Assembly: GCA_963573385.1 (NCBI GenBank)
Contig: CAUYLG010071765.1
Span: forward strand, 1 to 64,000
Length of the DNA: 64,000 bases
DNA from: Cacajao melanocephalus
Lineage: Eukaryota; Chordata; Mammalia; Primates; Pitheciidae
Direction: 5' to 3'
Shown piece by piece: positions 12,154 to 26,000 of the stretch. Each line of letters starts with the position of its first letter. The first letter of the stretch is position 1. The translations under genes and the position numbers were made by a program. Below the pieces are notes generated by a model that saw only the letters and a program-made list of their open reading frames with translations, had not been told where the DNA came from and ran no database searches.

Positions 12154-13023
12154 ACTGATTTTTAAATGTATATATTGTGTACAACATGATGTTCTGATAT
12201 ATGTAGTGAAGTGATTTCTATAGTTAAGCAAATTTACATATCCATTAGCTCACATTGTACATCAGCTCTCTAGATCTTTTAATCCTACCATAACCGTAAC
12301 TTTGTACCTTTTGACCTACATCTTCCCATTTCCCTTGTACCTGATTTCTGGTACCTTTAGATTCTCTGTTTCTTCTTTTTGGATTCCATATATAATTGAG
12401 ATCATGTAATACTTTTCTTTCTGTGTCTGGTTTGTTTCACTTAGTATAATGTCCTTCAGCTTCATCCATGTTGTCACAAATAGCAGGATCTCCTTTTTTT
12501 TTTTTAAATTTTAGGCCAAATATTACATTGCGTGTATGTATGTTTATATGCATGTATGTGTATATATATCTATATACACACACATATATATATACACATA
12601 TATATGTGTGTGTATATCTATATAGATATACACACACATACATATATCTATATATACCTATATATATAGATAGATATATATACAAACACACACATATATA
12701 TATATATGTATTTTGATTTCTTTTTCATTCATCTAATAGACACTTCAGTTGTTCCCATATCTTGGCTATGATAAATAATGATGCAATGAGCATGTGAGTA
12801 AAGACATCCTCATGAGGTAGGGATTTCATTTCCTTTGGGTTATAGACTCACAAGAGAGATTTCTGGGTCATATGGTAGTTCCATTTTCACTTTCTTTAGG
12901 AACCTCCATACTGTTTCCCACTGAGGCTATACCACTCTACATTCCTACCAACAGTGTACAAGGGTTCCCTTTTTTCTGTACCCGCACCAACAATTGTTAT
13001 TCATTGTCCTTTTGATAAAAGCC
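12154..13023 (-). mobile_element. Younger L1, 3' end only, inside the older LINE
   Basis: The minus strand shows an L1M-type 3' UTR and the end of ORF2 ('ttctttaggaacctccatac' and 'ttgtcctttttgataaaag'-like text in antisense). The flanks ttggatggcatg (12142-12153) and ttggatagcgtg (13024-13035) are a 12-bp duplication with two mismatches, and the older LINE resumes in register after it. The element contains the TA/CA microsatellite at 12537-12716. Confidence 0.78.
12537..12716. repeat. Compound TA/CA/TG/GATA microsatellite with 38-bp perfect palindrome
   Basis: Alternating TA, CA, TG and TATC/GATA runs occupy about 180 bp within the L1 3' UTR. Positions 12603-12640 form a perfect palindrome with 19-nt arms and no loop, centred on 'ctatatag'. 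The overlapping open frames on both strands are by-products of the repeat. Confidence 0.93.
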
Positions 13024-13410
13024 TTGGATAGCGTGTTTTTAAGTGCCAATTAAATTGCTTTGCTCTATCATTCAAAGTCTTTTATATTTTTACTGATTTT
13101 TCTGGTCTGTCAGCTACTGAGAAAACATCTCTGCCCAAAATGGTCTGGTTTTCTTGTCTCCTCACAGTTGTATCAATTTTTGCTTTACGTATTTTTAAGC
13201 TCTGTTTTAGGGCATAAACATTCAATAATGTTATGTCCTCTTTATTATTTGGCATTTTAATCATTAAGAATGTCCTTTGTAACATGTAATATTCTTTGCT
13301 CTGAAATCTTCATTGTTACTATTAATACAGCCACTCTCTCTCTGTGTTCACTTAATATACATTTTCCATCTCTTTACTTTATTATATCTTCATGTTTAAA
13401 GTGGGTTTCC

Positions 13411-13728
13411 TTTGTTTTTTTTTTTTTTTTTTTGGTCCTGAGACAGAGTCTCACTCTGTTACCCAGGCTGCACCACAGGAGCACAAACACAGTTCACTGC
13501 AGCCTCAACCTCCTGGGCTCAAGTGATCCTCCTACCTCAGCCTCCTGAGTAGTGAGTAGCTGAGACCACAGGCACACTGCCACAATGCCCGGCTATTTTT
13601 TTTTTTTTTGTGATGATGGGGTTTGATCATGTTGCCCATGCTGGTCTCAAACTCCTGGGCTCAAGTGATCCTCCTGCCTTAGCCTCCCAAAGTGCTGAAA
13701 TTACAGGTGTGAGCCACCACATCTAGCC
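13411..13728 (-). mobile_element. Alu with target-site duplication
   Basis: Poly-T at 13415-13434 is followed by 'tgagacagagtctcactctg' and both antisense monomers. The flanks aaagtgggtttcc (13398-13410) and taagttgggtttc (13729-13741) are a near-identical duplication. Confidence 0.92.
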
Positions 13729-13980
13729 TAAGTTGGGTTTCTCAGTAGAGCTGTATAAACTCAATCTGACAATTGTTGCCTTTTAATTGGGATTTTCGGT
13801 CCAAGCCCATTTAATAGGATTATTTATGCAGTAGTTCTAAGTCTTCCATCTTGTTATTCTTCTATTTATTGGGTCTATTTTTTATTCCCTTTTTCTTTTA
13901 CTGTTTTTTTTTAATTGATTCTATTCATTTCCTCTGTTGGCCTAGTAATTATAGCTTTTTGTTATGTTTTTATAGAGTTA

Positions 13981-14290
<310 letters not shown>

Positions 14291-14783
14291 AAGCATATAG
14301 TATATTTCATCTTATCTCATGTCTGTTTTTCTTTAATGTTCTTTTCAAAAAAAAATCTTTAAATGATATTATACTACCTCACATAGACTAAAAACTACAT
14401 AGTTCCATTTCTTGCTTCCTGGCCTTTGCGATATTGTTGTCACACGTTTGACCTCACATATGTTATAAATCCACAATAAACTGTTATCTTGATTTAAGTA
14501 GCCTATTACCACTTAAAGAGATTTAAATAATACAAAAAAATTTCACAGTAACCCACATAGTTACTGTTTTCAGTGTTCTTCATTCCCTTGTTTATACACA
14601 GGTTTCCAACTGATGTTATTTTCTCTTTGGCTGAAGGACTCCCTTTAACATTTCTTGTAGTACAGATCTATGAGTGATGAATATTTTCAGATTTTAATGA
14701 ATGAAAACTATTTTGTCTTCCTTTTTCAATGCTATTTTCTCTGTATATATAATTCTAGGTTATTTTATTCCAATATCTTTATT

Positions 14784-15074
14784 TTTATTTTTCTGAGACA
14801 GGATCTGACTCTGTTATCCAGGCTGGAGTGCAGTGGCACAAACACAGCTCACTGTAGCCACAACCTCTGAGGCTCAAGTGATCCTCCTGCCTCAGCCTCC
14901 CAAGTAGCTAGGACTGCAAGCCTGTGTCATCATGTTTGGCTAATTTTTGTATTGTTTTATAAAAATGGGGTCTTGCTGTTTCCCAGGTTGGCCTTGAACT
15001 CTGGGCCTCAAGCAGTTCTCCACTTTAGTTTCCCAAAGTGTTGAAATTACGTATGTGAACAACAGCACCCAGCT
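14784..15074 (-). mobile_element. Alu element, old
   Basis: Antisense Alu with 'tctgagacaggatctgactc' at its start and 'aacaacagcacccagc' at its end; diverged, both monomers present. Confidence 0.9.
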
Positions 15075-16134
15075 TTCACCTTCCTTTTATTATGAGATTC
15101 TAATTCTAATCTTCAATTAGGCTGCCTAAAAATACCTCAGGGCTCACCGATGCTCTGTTTTTATTTTGTCTTTTTTTCTTTCGGCTTCATTTTGAACAAT
15201 TTTTATTGTTATGTTTTCAGGTTTACAAATTATTTCTTCTGTGATGTCTAATTGCCTGTTAATCTCATCCAGTGTATTGTTCACCTCAGTAATGATAGTT
15301 TTCCTCTTTATAATGTGATTTCAGATAGATATCTTTAATGTCTCTACTTAATATGATCAATATTTTTTCTAGCTGCTTGAACATATGGAATGTGGGTATG
15401 ATAACTTTTCATGTCTTTGTCTACTAATTCTATGCTCTGTGACATTTCAGGATCAGTTTATATTGATTAATATTTTTCTCCTCATCATCTGACTTTTCCT
15501 GCTTCTTTCCATTCTGGGTAGGTTTTGGTTGGATATCAGATACTATAATTTTTATAAATTTTATCTTGTTGTATGCTGGGTAGTTGTAGTCCTATAAATA
15601 TTCTTGAGCTTTGTCCTGGGAGTATAGTTAAACTACTTTGAAATAGTTTGATCCTTTCAGGTCTCGCTTTTAAGTTTTTTGGGTAAGACCAGAGCAGCAT
15701 TTAATCTAAGTTTACCCTATTACTAAGGCAAAAACCTTTCTTGGTACCTTATCACATGCCTTGTGAATGATAAGGGTTTCTACTACGTGTGAGGGAAAAG
15801 AGAACTATTTCTGGCTCTGTGCAGGCTCCAGGGACTGTTCCCTCTCATCTTTTCAGGTGGTTGCTTCTGCTGAGTACTTGAGAGCACCTCTCTGTATATC
15901 TCTGGAGCACTTGCCTGTCTGTGCAGCCCTTTCCTCTTTAGAATCCACTTAGAGACTGGCAGTCTCCTTGAATTTACGAGACAGTCTGGGAGTCTGGGGA
16001 GGCCTTATTAAATAAGAAAGGTTAAAAATCATCTTCTTGGTGTTCTTATAGAAACATAACACTCAACTACTTTGTGAAAATGTAAAAATTTAGAATACAC
16101 TCTAAATCAATAGTAACTCAAAATCAAATGCCAG

Positions 16135-16238
16135 AATGAAACAAAATTTATTAAATGAACACATGTACTCATTCATTCAGAAAATACTTATTTGTAGACC
16201 TACTATGTGCAAGTATTTCAGGCCCTGGGGGAATAGTA
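16135..16238 (+). mobile_element. L2/MIR-type ancient repeat fragment
   Basis: The block 'actcattcattcagaaaata' followed by 'cctactatgtgcaagtattt' resembles a common ancient mammalian LINE/SINE motif. Too short to name firmly. Confidence 0.5.
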
Positions 16239-16239
16239 G

Positions 16240-16609
16240 TTTATTACTCTATTTTCACACTGCTGATGAAGACATACCCAAGTACCCAAGACTTGGTAAT
16301 TTATAAAGAAAAAGAGGTTTAATGAACTCACAGTTCCATGTGGCTGGGGAGGCCTGACAATCATTGTGGAAGGCAAAAGGCACATCTTACATGACAGCAG
16401 ACAAGAGAGAATGAGAACCAAGCCTAAGGGATTTCCCCTTATAAAATCATCAGATCTCGTAAGACTTAATCACTACCATGAGAACAGTATGGGGGAAACT
16501 GCCCCCATAATTCAATTACCTCCCACCGGGTCCCTCCTATAACATGTGGGAGTTATGGAAGCTACAATTCAAGGTGAGATTTGGTTGCGGACACAGAAAA
16601 ACCATATCA
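16240..16609 (-). mobile_element. MaLR solo LTR (THE1/MST type)
   Basis: On the minus strand the element begins TGATATGGTTTTTC at 16609 and contains the typical 'aattgaattatgggggcagt'-like and 'taaattaccaagtcttgggt' blocks of THE1/MST LTRs. It ends near 16240. The flanks agtag (16235-16239) and agaag (16610-16614) are compatible with a 5-bp duplication with one change. No internal retroviral sequence is present. Confidence 0.88.
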
Positions 16610-16768
16610 AGAAGTGAAAGTCCCTGTGTACAAGCAAGGATGAAATGGGAATGGGGACATACAATAACTGTACAGCCAGCTTAGAGGATTCTGATTCTCT
16701 GTAAAGGCAATCTCCCACATTGGTGACTTTAAAGCAACTTGGACTCTTCACTCAACCAATGATAATGA
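16610..16768. other. Short intron segment
   Basis: Unique-looking sequence between the LTR and the next Alu; nothing recognised. Confidence 0.5.
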
Positions 16769-17154
<386 letters not shown>

Positions 17155-17355
17155 TCAACTTTCTTCAGCACAGATGACCTTATTTGCTACCTTCATTTTT
17201 CCAGTCTACACATTCTGTAGCCAACGTAAACAAAAGGAAACACCTTTCTCTGTTTGCAATTTGTATCTACTTGTATATAGTAGCTTGAACCTCTAAGAAG
17301 CAGCCAAGGTTTCCTCAAAGCTAAAGCTTGCCTTTACCATAGAAGCAGGATAAAA

Positions 17356-17665
17356 GACTGAGTACCGTGGCTTATACCTGCAACCCCAGCACGTCAGGAG
17401 GCCAAGTTGTGAGGATTGCCAAGAATCTGAGGCCAGCCTGGGAAGCATAGTGAGACCATGTCTCTACAAGAAGTAAAATAAAAATTAGGCAGGCATGGTG
17501 GCATATGCCTGTAGTCCTAGCTACTTGGGAGGTTGAGGTGTGGGGATCACTTGAGCCCAGGAGTTGAAGCTGCAGTGACCTATGATCAGGCCACTGCACT
17601 CCAGCCTGAGAGACAGAGCAAGAACCCATCTCTTTAAAAAAGAAAAAAAGAAAGAAAAAAATAGG
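17356..17665 (+). mobile_element. Alu element, old
   Basis: A diverged full-length Alu ('gactgagtaccgtggcttat') with a tail of A and GAAA units at 17635-17662. Confidence 0.9.
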
Positions 17666-19210
17666 ATCAAAATGTCTGTAATCCCAGGATGACACTATAA
17701 ATGTCTATAATCTAGTCTGCAGAGAAGTACTCTAGCACCCCTGATCATATGATTTCAAATAAATCCTCAAATGCAACGTTGTGTTCTCCAAAGCAGTCTG
17801 AATGCTTCCAAAATTTCAGAACTTTGCCTGCTGCAGTTGATTTCTGCATATATCTTATGGCCACTACCACAACTACAAGCTTAAAAGTATAGAAAGTAAT
17901 AATAATCTCTTCTGCCCTTCCAAACACTCTCAAAACAAACAAACAAACAAAAAACATGCCAGCTAAATAGCTTTACAACAAACAGGTCATTTCAAGAAAA
18001 GACATCTAATTATGTCGACTCTGATTGCTAGTAATAACTTGGAAGTCTTAAGAAATTTAACAACTTCAGCTTAAAACAATTAAATGAAACTACTGAGGAT
18101 AAAATCACCCCCTAGACTCAATATATCTACAGATGCAAAAAGAATTAGATGGCTTACTGATTCATTGTCCCTTCTGTTCCCAGTCCCCAGTGCCAAACAC
18201 GTCAGATAGCAGATATTAAAGCTTTGTTAAAATTGGAATTCATAGGAGGAAAGAATTTTTCAGTGGCATGATTTTTACATTTGATTTTTCAATTTTGGAT
18301 CCTGAACTTTCAAAGTTATAGAATTGAAAAATATAAACATATAAGAAAAACTTCCCATTCTATATATGTATGTATTCCATTTATGTAAGGAAAACATGGG
18401 AGTTGGGCCTTCAACTAATAGACACTGACCTCAAGGTCATTTGGAGACTGCAAATTTTTATCAGTAAATTCTTTTCCTTAAGGATATGAAGACTCTCTGG
18501 ACAAATATGCATTGTATATTATAATAAAATAACTTCTAATTATATCTATCTCCTTCATCTAGCAATAGCTGAAACCTGTACTCAATTTGGAAAATCTTTA
18601 AAAAGAATCTCTGCTCCCCACCTTGAGCACTGCATTAAAACTCTAAGAGGAAACTTGCCAATTCTCAGCAACGTAACTATCAGAAGACGCTCTAAGCAGG
18701 AAGAGTGTACAAATAGATGATGTTAACTCCTGTCATGTAAGGGAAAGGTAAACTAGATAATTGATTTCATTGTATTATTTGCAGAGCATAAACATTGCTC
18801 CATATGTTCTGATAGTACTAAGCTATTTTCTAGAAAAATATTCACGGGTTATTGTACGATTAATGAATATTTTTAGTGAAGGAATGATTGAAAGAATTAA
18901 TGGCTTAGGTTGGTAAGGTTAAGAAAAATCCCCATGTAATTTTTTTTCAAAAAGGCATGAGATACACTAAAGGCATTTTAGTAAGGCAAATAAATGTCTG
19001 TGTTATGACAAATGGAGTTTCATTTAGTGGACAGCTAGTTAGTAGTAAAACTACTAGGTTTAGTTACTTAAAGCCACTTAGAAGATGGCAAAACCACTTT
19101 AGGTTAGTTAGTAAAACCATGTATAATATGAACACAGTTTCCAAGCCTGAAAGAATTACTTTTTGTCTTGGAAAATGAGAGACCATTACACTTAAAAAAA
19201 AATCACTCAC
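17666..19210. other. AKAP6 intron downstream of the 19.2-kb exon
   Basis: AT-rich sequence with a short (AAAC)n run at 17935-17955. No gene or clear transposon seen. The first bases left of the exon (19205-19210) hold the splice donor on the minus strand. Confidence 0.6.
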
Positions 19211-19426
19211 AGGTTCTGTTCCCATCTTCTTTTGTAGACGTGTTTGCCATTGGACGGCTTGCATGACAATGGCTTCCCACCTTCTTTCAAGATTTACAAT
19301 GATCAGCTGCATGGGCTGGTGGTCTGCATTCAGATTGCAAGTCTCCCGGTCATCCAAAAGATGCTGGCATAGTCGCAGAATGGAGGCAACTCCTCGACGT
19401 CGTTGCTTGATTTCACGACACAGGGA
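19211..19426 (-). CDS. AKAP6: AKAP6 internal coding exon, spectrin-like repeat region (72 codons)
   Basis: On the minus strand the exon runs from 19426 to 19211, 216 bp, phase 0 at both ends. It is preceded by a pyrimidine-rich tract and TTGCAG and followed by the donor GTGAGT (19205-19210). The peptide starts SLCREIKQRRRGVASILRLC and ends QTRLQKKMGTEP; it is amphipathic helix throughout, with LERRWEAI near the middle, as in spectrin-like triple helices. It follows the exon at 49500 directly in frame. In AKAP6 this region mediates targeting to the nuclear envelope through nesprin-1alpha (family knowledge). Codon frame is clean, with no stops or gaps. Exon borders are inferred from sequence signals. 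Confidence 0.93.
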
Positions 19427-21271
19427 CTGCAACATAGAAAGAAACCAATCTATGAGTGTTTATAGGGCTGAGTTCCCTAAAACACGAAACACCCTCTTCC
19501 ATCATAATTTCAAATTGTAGTGATACACTCAGCTACGAACAATAGGTCAAGAGGAAGAGCTCTGATGTCTCTTTTAGAATGGAGGCCTCCTACAGATGCC
19601 CAATATGCTAAAGAATTTAGCTGCAGCCCATTCCTCCACACTTTTTCACTAATTTATTCCTCTGAAATGTAGGGTCCCCGCTTGACACCTACGTAATTAA
19701 CAATTTCTAGCCTAATGAAATAAATCACTTAGGTCAGATGAATGCTAAACAGATTGATATGCTTTGACATAACATCAAAGGAAACACAAAATATAAAAAA
19801 AAATCCTCCAAAAAGAAATAGAATTTTTCCAAATTTACTCCTACATTCCTTGGAGGGAAAAAGTTCAGTTTTCTACCGGCTGAGAACAAGTTAAATAAGA
19901 TTGTAAAGATTTTTTTATATATAAAATCTATTATCTCAAAAAAAGTTAAGCCATATTCCTCTTCCAAAGCTTGATTAACAAATCAATAATGTTCTGAAAG
20001 CAAAAATTAAGATACTGGATTATTACTGTACTATTTGTTGGTTGCTGTATTTCTTTTAACAGACAGTCACACTATTTAAGAAGGATATGCGTGCATCAAA
20101 ATAGCATTTTGCCCCCAGAAGCATTTGTATTGCTGAAGTGACCCTAAACTGAATGATTCAAGCAAAATAGTGGGTACACATGTCTAAAAATATTATATCC
20201 TTTCTCTGCCTACAGATAGTGTGTAAGTGATAGTCTAATTCAGGGCCTTCAGGAGAAATGATGATTATATCCATGAACATCACTGAATTACTAATCTTCT
20301 ACTGCCACAATTGGACTCTTCTAACGGTTAACAGATTGCATATTAATCAACAAGGGTAAACAAGACAATGTAATTTCATTTAGTGTGAGAGTTTTAATGC
20401 CTGAAAGTATTTGTGCTTAAACTGTTAATCTAGATAAGGCTTCATTAGAAGAGATCTTAAAATGATTAAGTGTGGTACGCTGAAATGTGCATGGAGTAGG
20501 GGTAGTAGATCAGCAGGTGAACATTTCATACAGACGTCCCACTTACTGATACAATGCATGCTATGGCCATTTAAATGACCCTAACTCAGTAATAGCTGGA
20601 ATTCTATTATTTCTGTAATGAGAGAACACTGTACCTTTAATATTTCTGAATTTTAAATAAGGTGAATGACAAATTTCCAAACCTCTATTTATGGCAAAAT
20701 ATGACTAGATATTTTATTATTCAATTTATTATAATGCAGCAGTTTCAGTTCTGTTTCTTGAACTTATCCTTACTTATTTTCCTAGAGTTCATTACTATTT
20801 TCCTAGATAAGTCCTGATATAACCACCATGTCTGACAAATTTCTTTACTGATGCTATTAATTAGTTCAATATTGAATGACGAGAAATCCCTAAGACATTC
20901 AAAGATAAAACCTAAGCCTACTAAGGCAACAGGCACTGTTTCCATCTCCTACAACCCTGTCAAATGACTCCCCTCAACCCCACATGCACATTCTCTCTCT
21001 TTCTCTCTCCTTCTCTGTCTCTTCTTCTCTCTCACTCACACACACAAACATCAACACATATATCCATATATACCTTTCAATTTATCGCTTGCTCTAGAAC
21101 AACCATTGGGCAAGTTAAACTATGAAGGCCACCTAATACCTGCCAATTTTGGGCCCAATATGAAACACTTCAAGATAACATTATGGCCAAATGAAATTAG
21201 TCCAAATGAGTCCTATAAATATTAATATTAAGGATTTGGGGGCATGTAATAAAATGTCTGTATCAACTGTG
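19427..21271. other. AKAP6 intron, mostly unique, with a TC/CA-rich patch
   Basis: No gene supported. A pyrimidine-rich TC run followed by a short CA run lies at 20990-21050. The 19427-19460 part contains the acceptor signal of the exon at 19211. Confidence 0.6.
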
Positions 21272-21611
21272 AGTAAACAAAATGTAGTACATACATACAA
21301 TGTAATATTATTTGGCATTTAAAAATGAAGTACTTATACGTATTATAACATGGATGAACCTTGAGCACATCATATTAAGTGAAAGAAGACACATACAAAA
21401 GGTCACATATTTTATGATTCCATTTATATGAAATGTCCAGAATAGGCAAATGCATAGAAACAGAAAGTAGAATAGTGGTTGCCATGGCCTCCAGTGAGGG
21501 GGAAAAAGGGAGCTCATGGGTAAAAGTTTCTTTTCAGAGTGGTGAAAACATTCTGAAATTAGATTTTATGGTTTGTAAATTATATCTCAATAAAACTATT
21601 ATTAAAAAAAA
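21272..21611 (+). mobile_element. L1 LINE 3' end, old
   Basis: The string of L1 3' landmarks is present: 'tggatgaaccttgagcacat', 'aagtgaaagaagacacatac', 'agaatagtggttgccatggc' and 'atatctcaataaaactatta', ending in a short A run. Confidence 0.85.
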
Positions 21612-22319
21612 ACTCTTGGTAAGGCCAGAAATTATTATCAACCCCATAAACAATTACATAATCAGAGAATTTACCATTCTGCTAGGGTGTGTCATACAAC
21701 AGACGCTAATGATATAACTATTACCAATCACTATGGTTCTGCAACCACGGGTGGATACAAAGATTAATACATTTACAAATGCAAACTTGGAGCTTATTTT
21801 CTTTTTAAAGTAATGACTATAAGATGTCCTGGGACAGAGTCATTACTACAAACCTATAAATCTCTGCCAACAGATCAGACATTCTGCTGTATGATAAAAA
21901 TAATGCAGTGTAATTTTTAATATAGCTATCCTACTTCGAGAAATAGCATAAAACATAAACAGAAAAGTAAACATAGAAGACTATGAACCGAAAGAGAAGT
22001 TAAAGCAAATGTGGTAAATGAAGAACGTTAACTAAATCTAATTACTGCAGTGATTAATTTCATATATAATCATATATCTTATGAAACTGTAATCTGTTGT
22101 GGTGTTAGAATCAGTACAAAAATGAGAGACCTGCAATATCAGATGTACTACATGTACTTTACCAAAGATCATTCTGAGTTGACTATATGTTTCTGAACCA
22201 ATACAAAATAAAAATAAAGTATGTTCTCTTCAGATATTTCAGCAAGATTCACCTGAACACAAAACAATAACCTATAATCACTGGGACTTATCAATTGCTG
22301 AAGCATTGTTTTTAATATT
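21612..22319. other. Intron, no feature seen
   Basis: AT-rich sequence without a recognisable gene or repeat. Confidence 0.5.
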
Positions 22320-22458
22320 TTCTTAGTTGTTTTCACTAATCTCCACTACTAATGACCAACTTTTTTGTGTGTATTTATGTGTGCCACACATTTTAAAAGG
22401 TATTTTATATGTATTGAATAATTTCATCCTCACAGCATCACTATGACATGTGTGTGTG

Positions 22459-22498
<40 letters not shown>

Positions 22499-22650
22499 TA
22501 TTACTGTCGTCTACCTATTTGACAGATGAGGAAATGGAAACACAGAGAGGTCAAGTAACTGGCTATAGGTAGGCAGCAAAGGCAGGATTTTAACCCAGGC
22601 AGCCTGAATCCAAAGTTGATTCACAAAAACAGTATGCTACATTGTTTTTC
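22320..22650 (+). mobile_element. MIR SINE containing a (TG)n microsatellite
   Basis: MIR blocks flank the microsatellite: 'tttcatcctcacagcatcac' before it and 'gacagatgaggaaatggaaa', 'gaggtcaagtaactggctat' and 'ggattttaacccaggcagcc' after it. The exact 5' end is unclear. Confidence 0.78.
22449..22498 (+). repeat. (TG)n microsatellite
   Basis: About 50 bp of TG repeat with one interruption (gcctg) near the start, expanded within a MIR. Likely length-polymorphic. Confidence 0.95.
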
Positions 22651-22904
22651 ATAAGAAAGCTGAAGAAGCTTGCAAGATATCTACATGTTCAGACAATCTT
22701 GTCCCTGACTTCTAACCAGAAGTGGCCATAGCCATAAAGTTATCATTGATAAGACAACCAACAATCTCTTTCTGCAAAGAGAAAGAGATTGAACCTTTTT
22801 AGAGATCCAATCTTCTAAACATTCACGGGCCTACAAATACGTAACTAATCTATACAAAATTTAAGCTCTGGGTGGTTATAATAACAGAGATGGAAAAAAT
22901 ACTG

Positions 22905-23050
22905 ATTCATTAACTGAGCAAATATTTATTGAACCCTTTTTAGAATAAATAGTGTTGTAAGTACTTCAGATATTTCAGTGAACAATACAGAAAAAACCGT
23001 TTCTCAAAGCCCTCATATTCTTACGGACAGTGGGAGTAATCTTTTCCTGA
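22905..23050 (+). mobile_element. L2-like ancient repeat
   Basis: The order 'gagcaaatatttattgaacc', 'cagtgaacaatacagaaaaa' and 'gccctcatattcttacggac' follows a common ancient mammalian repeat pattern; diverged. Confidence 0.55.
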
Positions 23051-26000
23051 GAAAGATATAAATTATATAAGCAATAAGGAAGAAATTAAAAGGTAGGAAA
23101 CACTCATTTAGGCAAATGATTATAAACATTTCCAGCAAGGGTTCAGAAGCTCTTTTGGTCCTGATAGCTCTATTCTCTAGCCAATTAAGTGTTTAACTAT
23201 ACCTTGTATATGAATGTTGCAAATAAGAATTTGTATCTTGGAATTGTAAGAAGCAATTCTTCAAAATAGCAAATAATTAAAATACCTCAAATGAAGTATG
23301 AATTATGACTTGCATATTTTAAAGAAAATATAGGCAAATGACATCTGGGTATTTTAACTGATTACAAACTTAAAAGACGGCGTCAGCCAATATAGAGATT
23401 CAGCTCAGTTGCAAACCCTGGAACTTAATCTATATTGAAGCTAAATATTCTATAAGCATGCAGTGAAGTGCAAAAAATAGCAATTGAAAAATGACATGAT
23501 TAAATGGCACGACATGCAATCATTTGCTCTCAATTATATCAATGTATCTTCTTCATTTCTAGGAGTCAGGCAGAAATATTGTTTTTTAAATGCCTCTATT
23601 AAATTGGTCACCAATAATAAAATAGATGAGAGTCCTAATAAGCTCATTTACATAACATACATCATATACTACTATTCTCTCAAACAGTTTTGCTCATAGA
23701 TTTGTCTCCTGGTTGTCATGAGTCTTTGCCACATTAGCAGATTTTAAAAGCATAACACTGTCTTCAGAACCATTTGTAGAAAAATGTTTATGAAACTTTT
23801 CTATTTAACCCTTGGCATGATCCTTATTGCTAATTATGGAAAAGGTATTGATATAATATCTTGGCTGTCACATTTTATTATGGTGATGGTAGAAACAGAA
23901 TCTAGGTCTGACATTTTGGAAATAGCTAATTGCAAGTCAGAAACAGAGAATGACAGTTTTAAGTAGATTATAACTTCTTTCAAAATAGCAAACTGGTTTA
24001 TTTAATGTAAAAGCTAGATTTTAAAAATAGCATTAAGACTCGCTGAATTGGTTAACCAAGCATATCTCTATTGGCTCTTGAAGAGAAGCTGGGTAGTGTG
24101 CCAAAATAGTGCCAACACTGTACATAATAAGTCTAGATTCAAACACTAAATTATTTCTTATAACCATTTAAAATAAAAATATTTTCAGTAAATATTTTCA
24201 TTTTTAAGAAAAATGATCTTCCCTCTGTTTGTTTACCTAGTCAGCAGATAAGTGAGGTCTAAAGATACTGCACCTACCTTTACCTCCATGGCCTTATTAG
24301 CCTGACCTTTTGACCTAAAGATCTTAATTTTTCTTGCCGCTTAGTATACTAACCAATCAAATTAAATTATTAAGGGTAAACAGGATTATTAATTAATATT
24401 GTAGATTCTTGAAGATCCTTGGATGAATAGTGTCATTAAGGGAAAAGAATCATTCTTTAACAAACATTCACATTTGTGTTTTAATAGTGTGTACTTTTTT
24501 CTGTTGTAAAAAAAATATATACTATTTTTACTTGGAAAGGAGCATTTTTACTCCTCTTGGCTTTTGTTTGCTGTGGGCCAAAATATAATAACCATTCTAA
24601 AAATGTAGACCCTCACTGAGTTGTCCCACAAAAACTGAAGTTATCTCTGTGTGGTATTCTTTAATGTCTTTGTTAACGTCCCTAAACTAGGTTAGGTACT
24701 TTTAAATATGTTTGTTTTTCAGAATTAAGCTCAGTGGCCATGTTTTAGTTCATATTCACATGTAATTAGTAATATGTTATATGCTTCCTTTTCTAAATTA
24801 AAAACACTATTAAAATTCTAGACATACAAAACAATATGAAGATTAAGTTACTCTAAAGAAAACTGTAATAGCTTACAGATTGCTTGTATCATTACTAAAA
24901 TGCTGGTGTCTATTACAGAGTCTCCCTGGAATAAAATATGCACTTTTAGCAATAATCTGTTAAAAACATGTCCATTATTATTAAAATGCTAAACTAGTTT
25001 GCAATTATAGAAAGGTAACTTATAGCAATAAGGGGAAAAGGGTGCTGGATATAAACGCAACTTAGCCATTATACTAAAAAATACTTTTTCTTAAAACCTC
25101 ACAATCACACTTTTCCTAAGCAGATAAGTGTTAATTGTCATTTATTTTTATATTATTGTATTTTGAAATCTATTTACAACACCCACTGGGCTTTTTATCT
25201 TTTACTGATTCCATGGGAATTATTTCAAAGTAATTCTGGGAAATGGATGAAGGTGATTTTCTTCTCTAGATTATTTGTTGATTCTAGATACCTGAAATCA
25301 TCTTTGCTTTTAATAGATCTTGGGTATTCACTGGCCAGGTCAAAGGAAATCCGGGACAGTCTTGAAGAAAGGAAGGAAATAATTCTGCATGACAGGGTAC
25401 AGTGCCATACACCCAGTCAGTAAAATCTATAAAAAAAGAATCATAATAAAGGCCACAACAGGAGAATGAAATACTATTAAGAAAGAAAGCAAGAGAACAC
25501 AGAAGCCAGGATGATGACTCAAGAGAAATTCCTAGGGATAATGTAGAACACACAGGCAACCTGACTGATGGGAGAGGACAGATTATTTGCTAATTAGTTT
25601 CATGACTTGCTCAACAATGCTGCATGATTATTTTTCTTGTTCTCTCATCCCTAGTTGGCAGCAAGACCAGAACACAAGTCACTAATCATAAAGGTGTTTT
25701 AGTCGAACATGAGAAGCAATTTGGATTGAAAAGCAAACCACAACTGAGAGTTTTATCCTAGTTTGGTAATAAGCAGTTGTGCCTTGAATACTTTTTCTCT
25801 AAATGCATTGATCCTTTAGCCTCTAATATCTTCAGGCATCAAATATTATATAACCTTATTCTGAGACAGGAGAAACGTCCTATGGTGATCTAAGATGAAC
25901 TTTAAAAAAAATTATAAAATGCAACTTTGAATATCTCTCAAATAAGATATAAGTTGGCTCTCACCTTCTTTGATTAGCTTCTAGGGGTGATAGAATATTA

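Noticed and set aside
12437..12716. Open frames of over 80 codons on both strands rich in Y, I, T and H
   Set aside because: Pure by-products of the TA/CA microsatellite.
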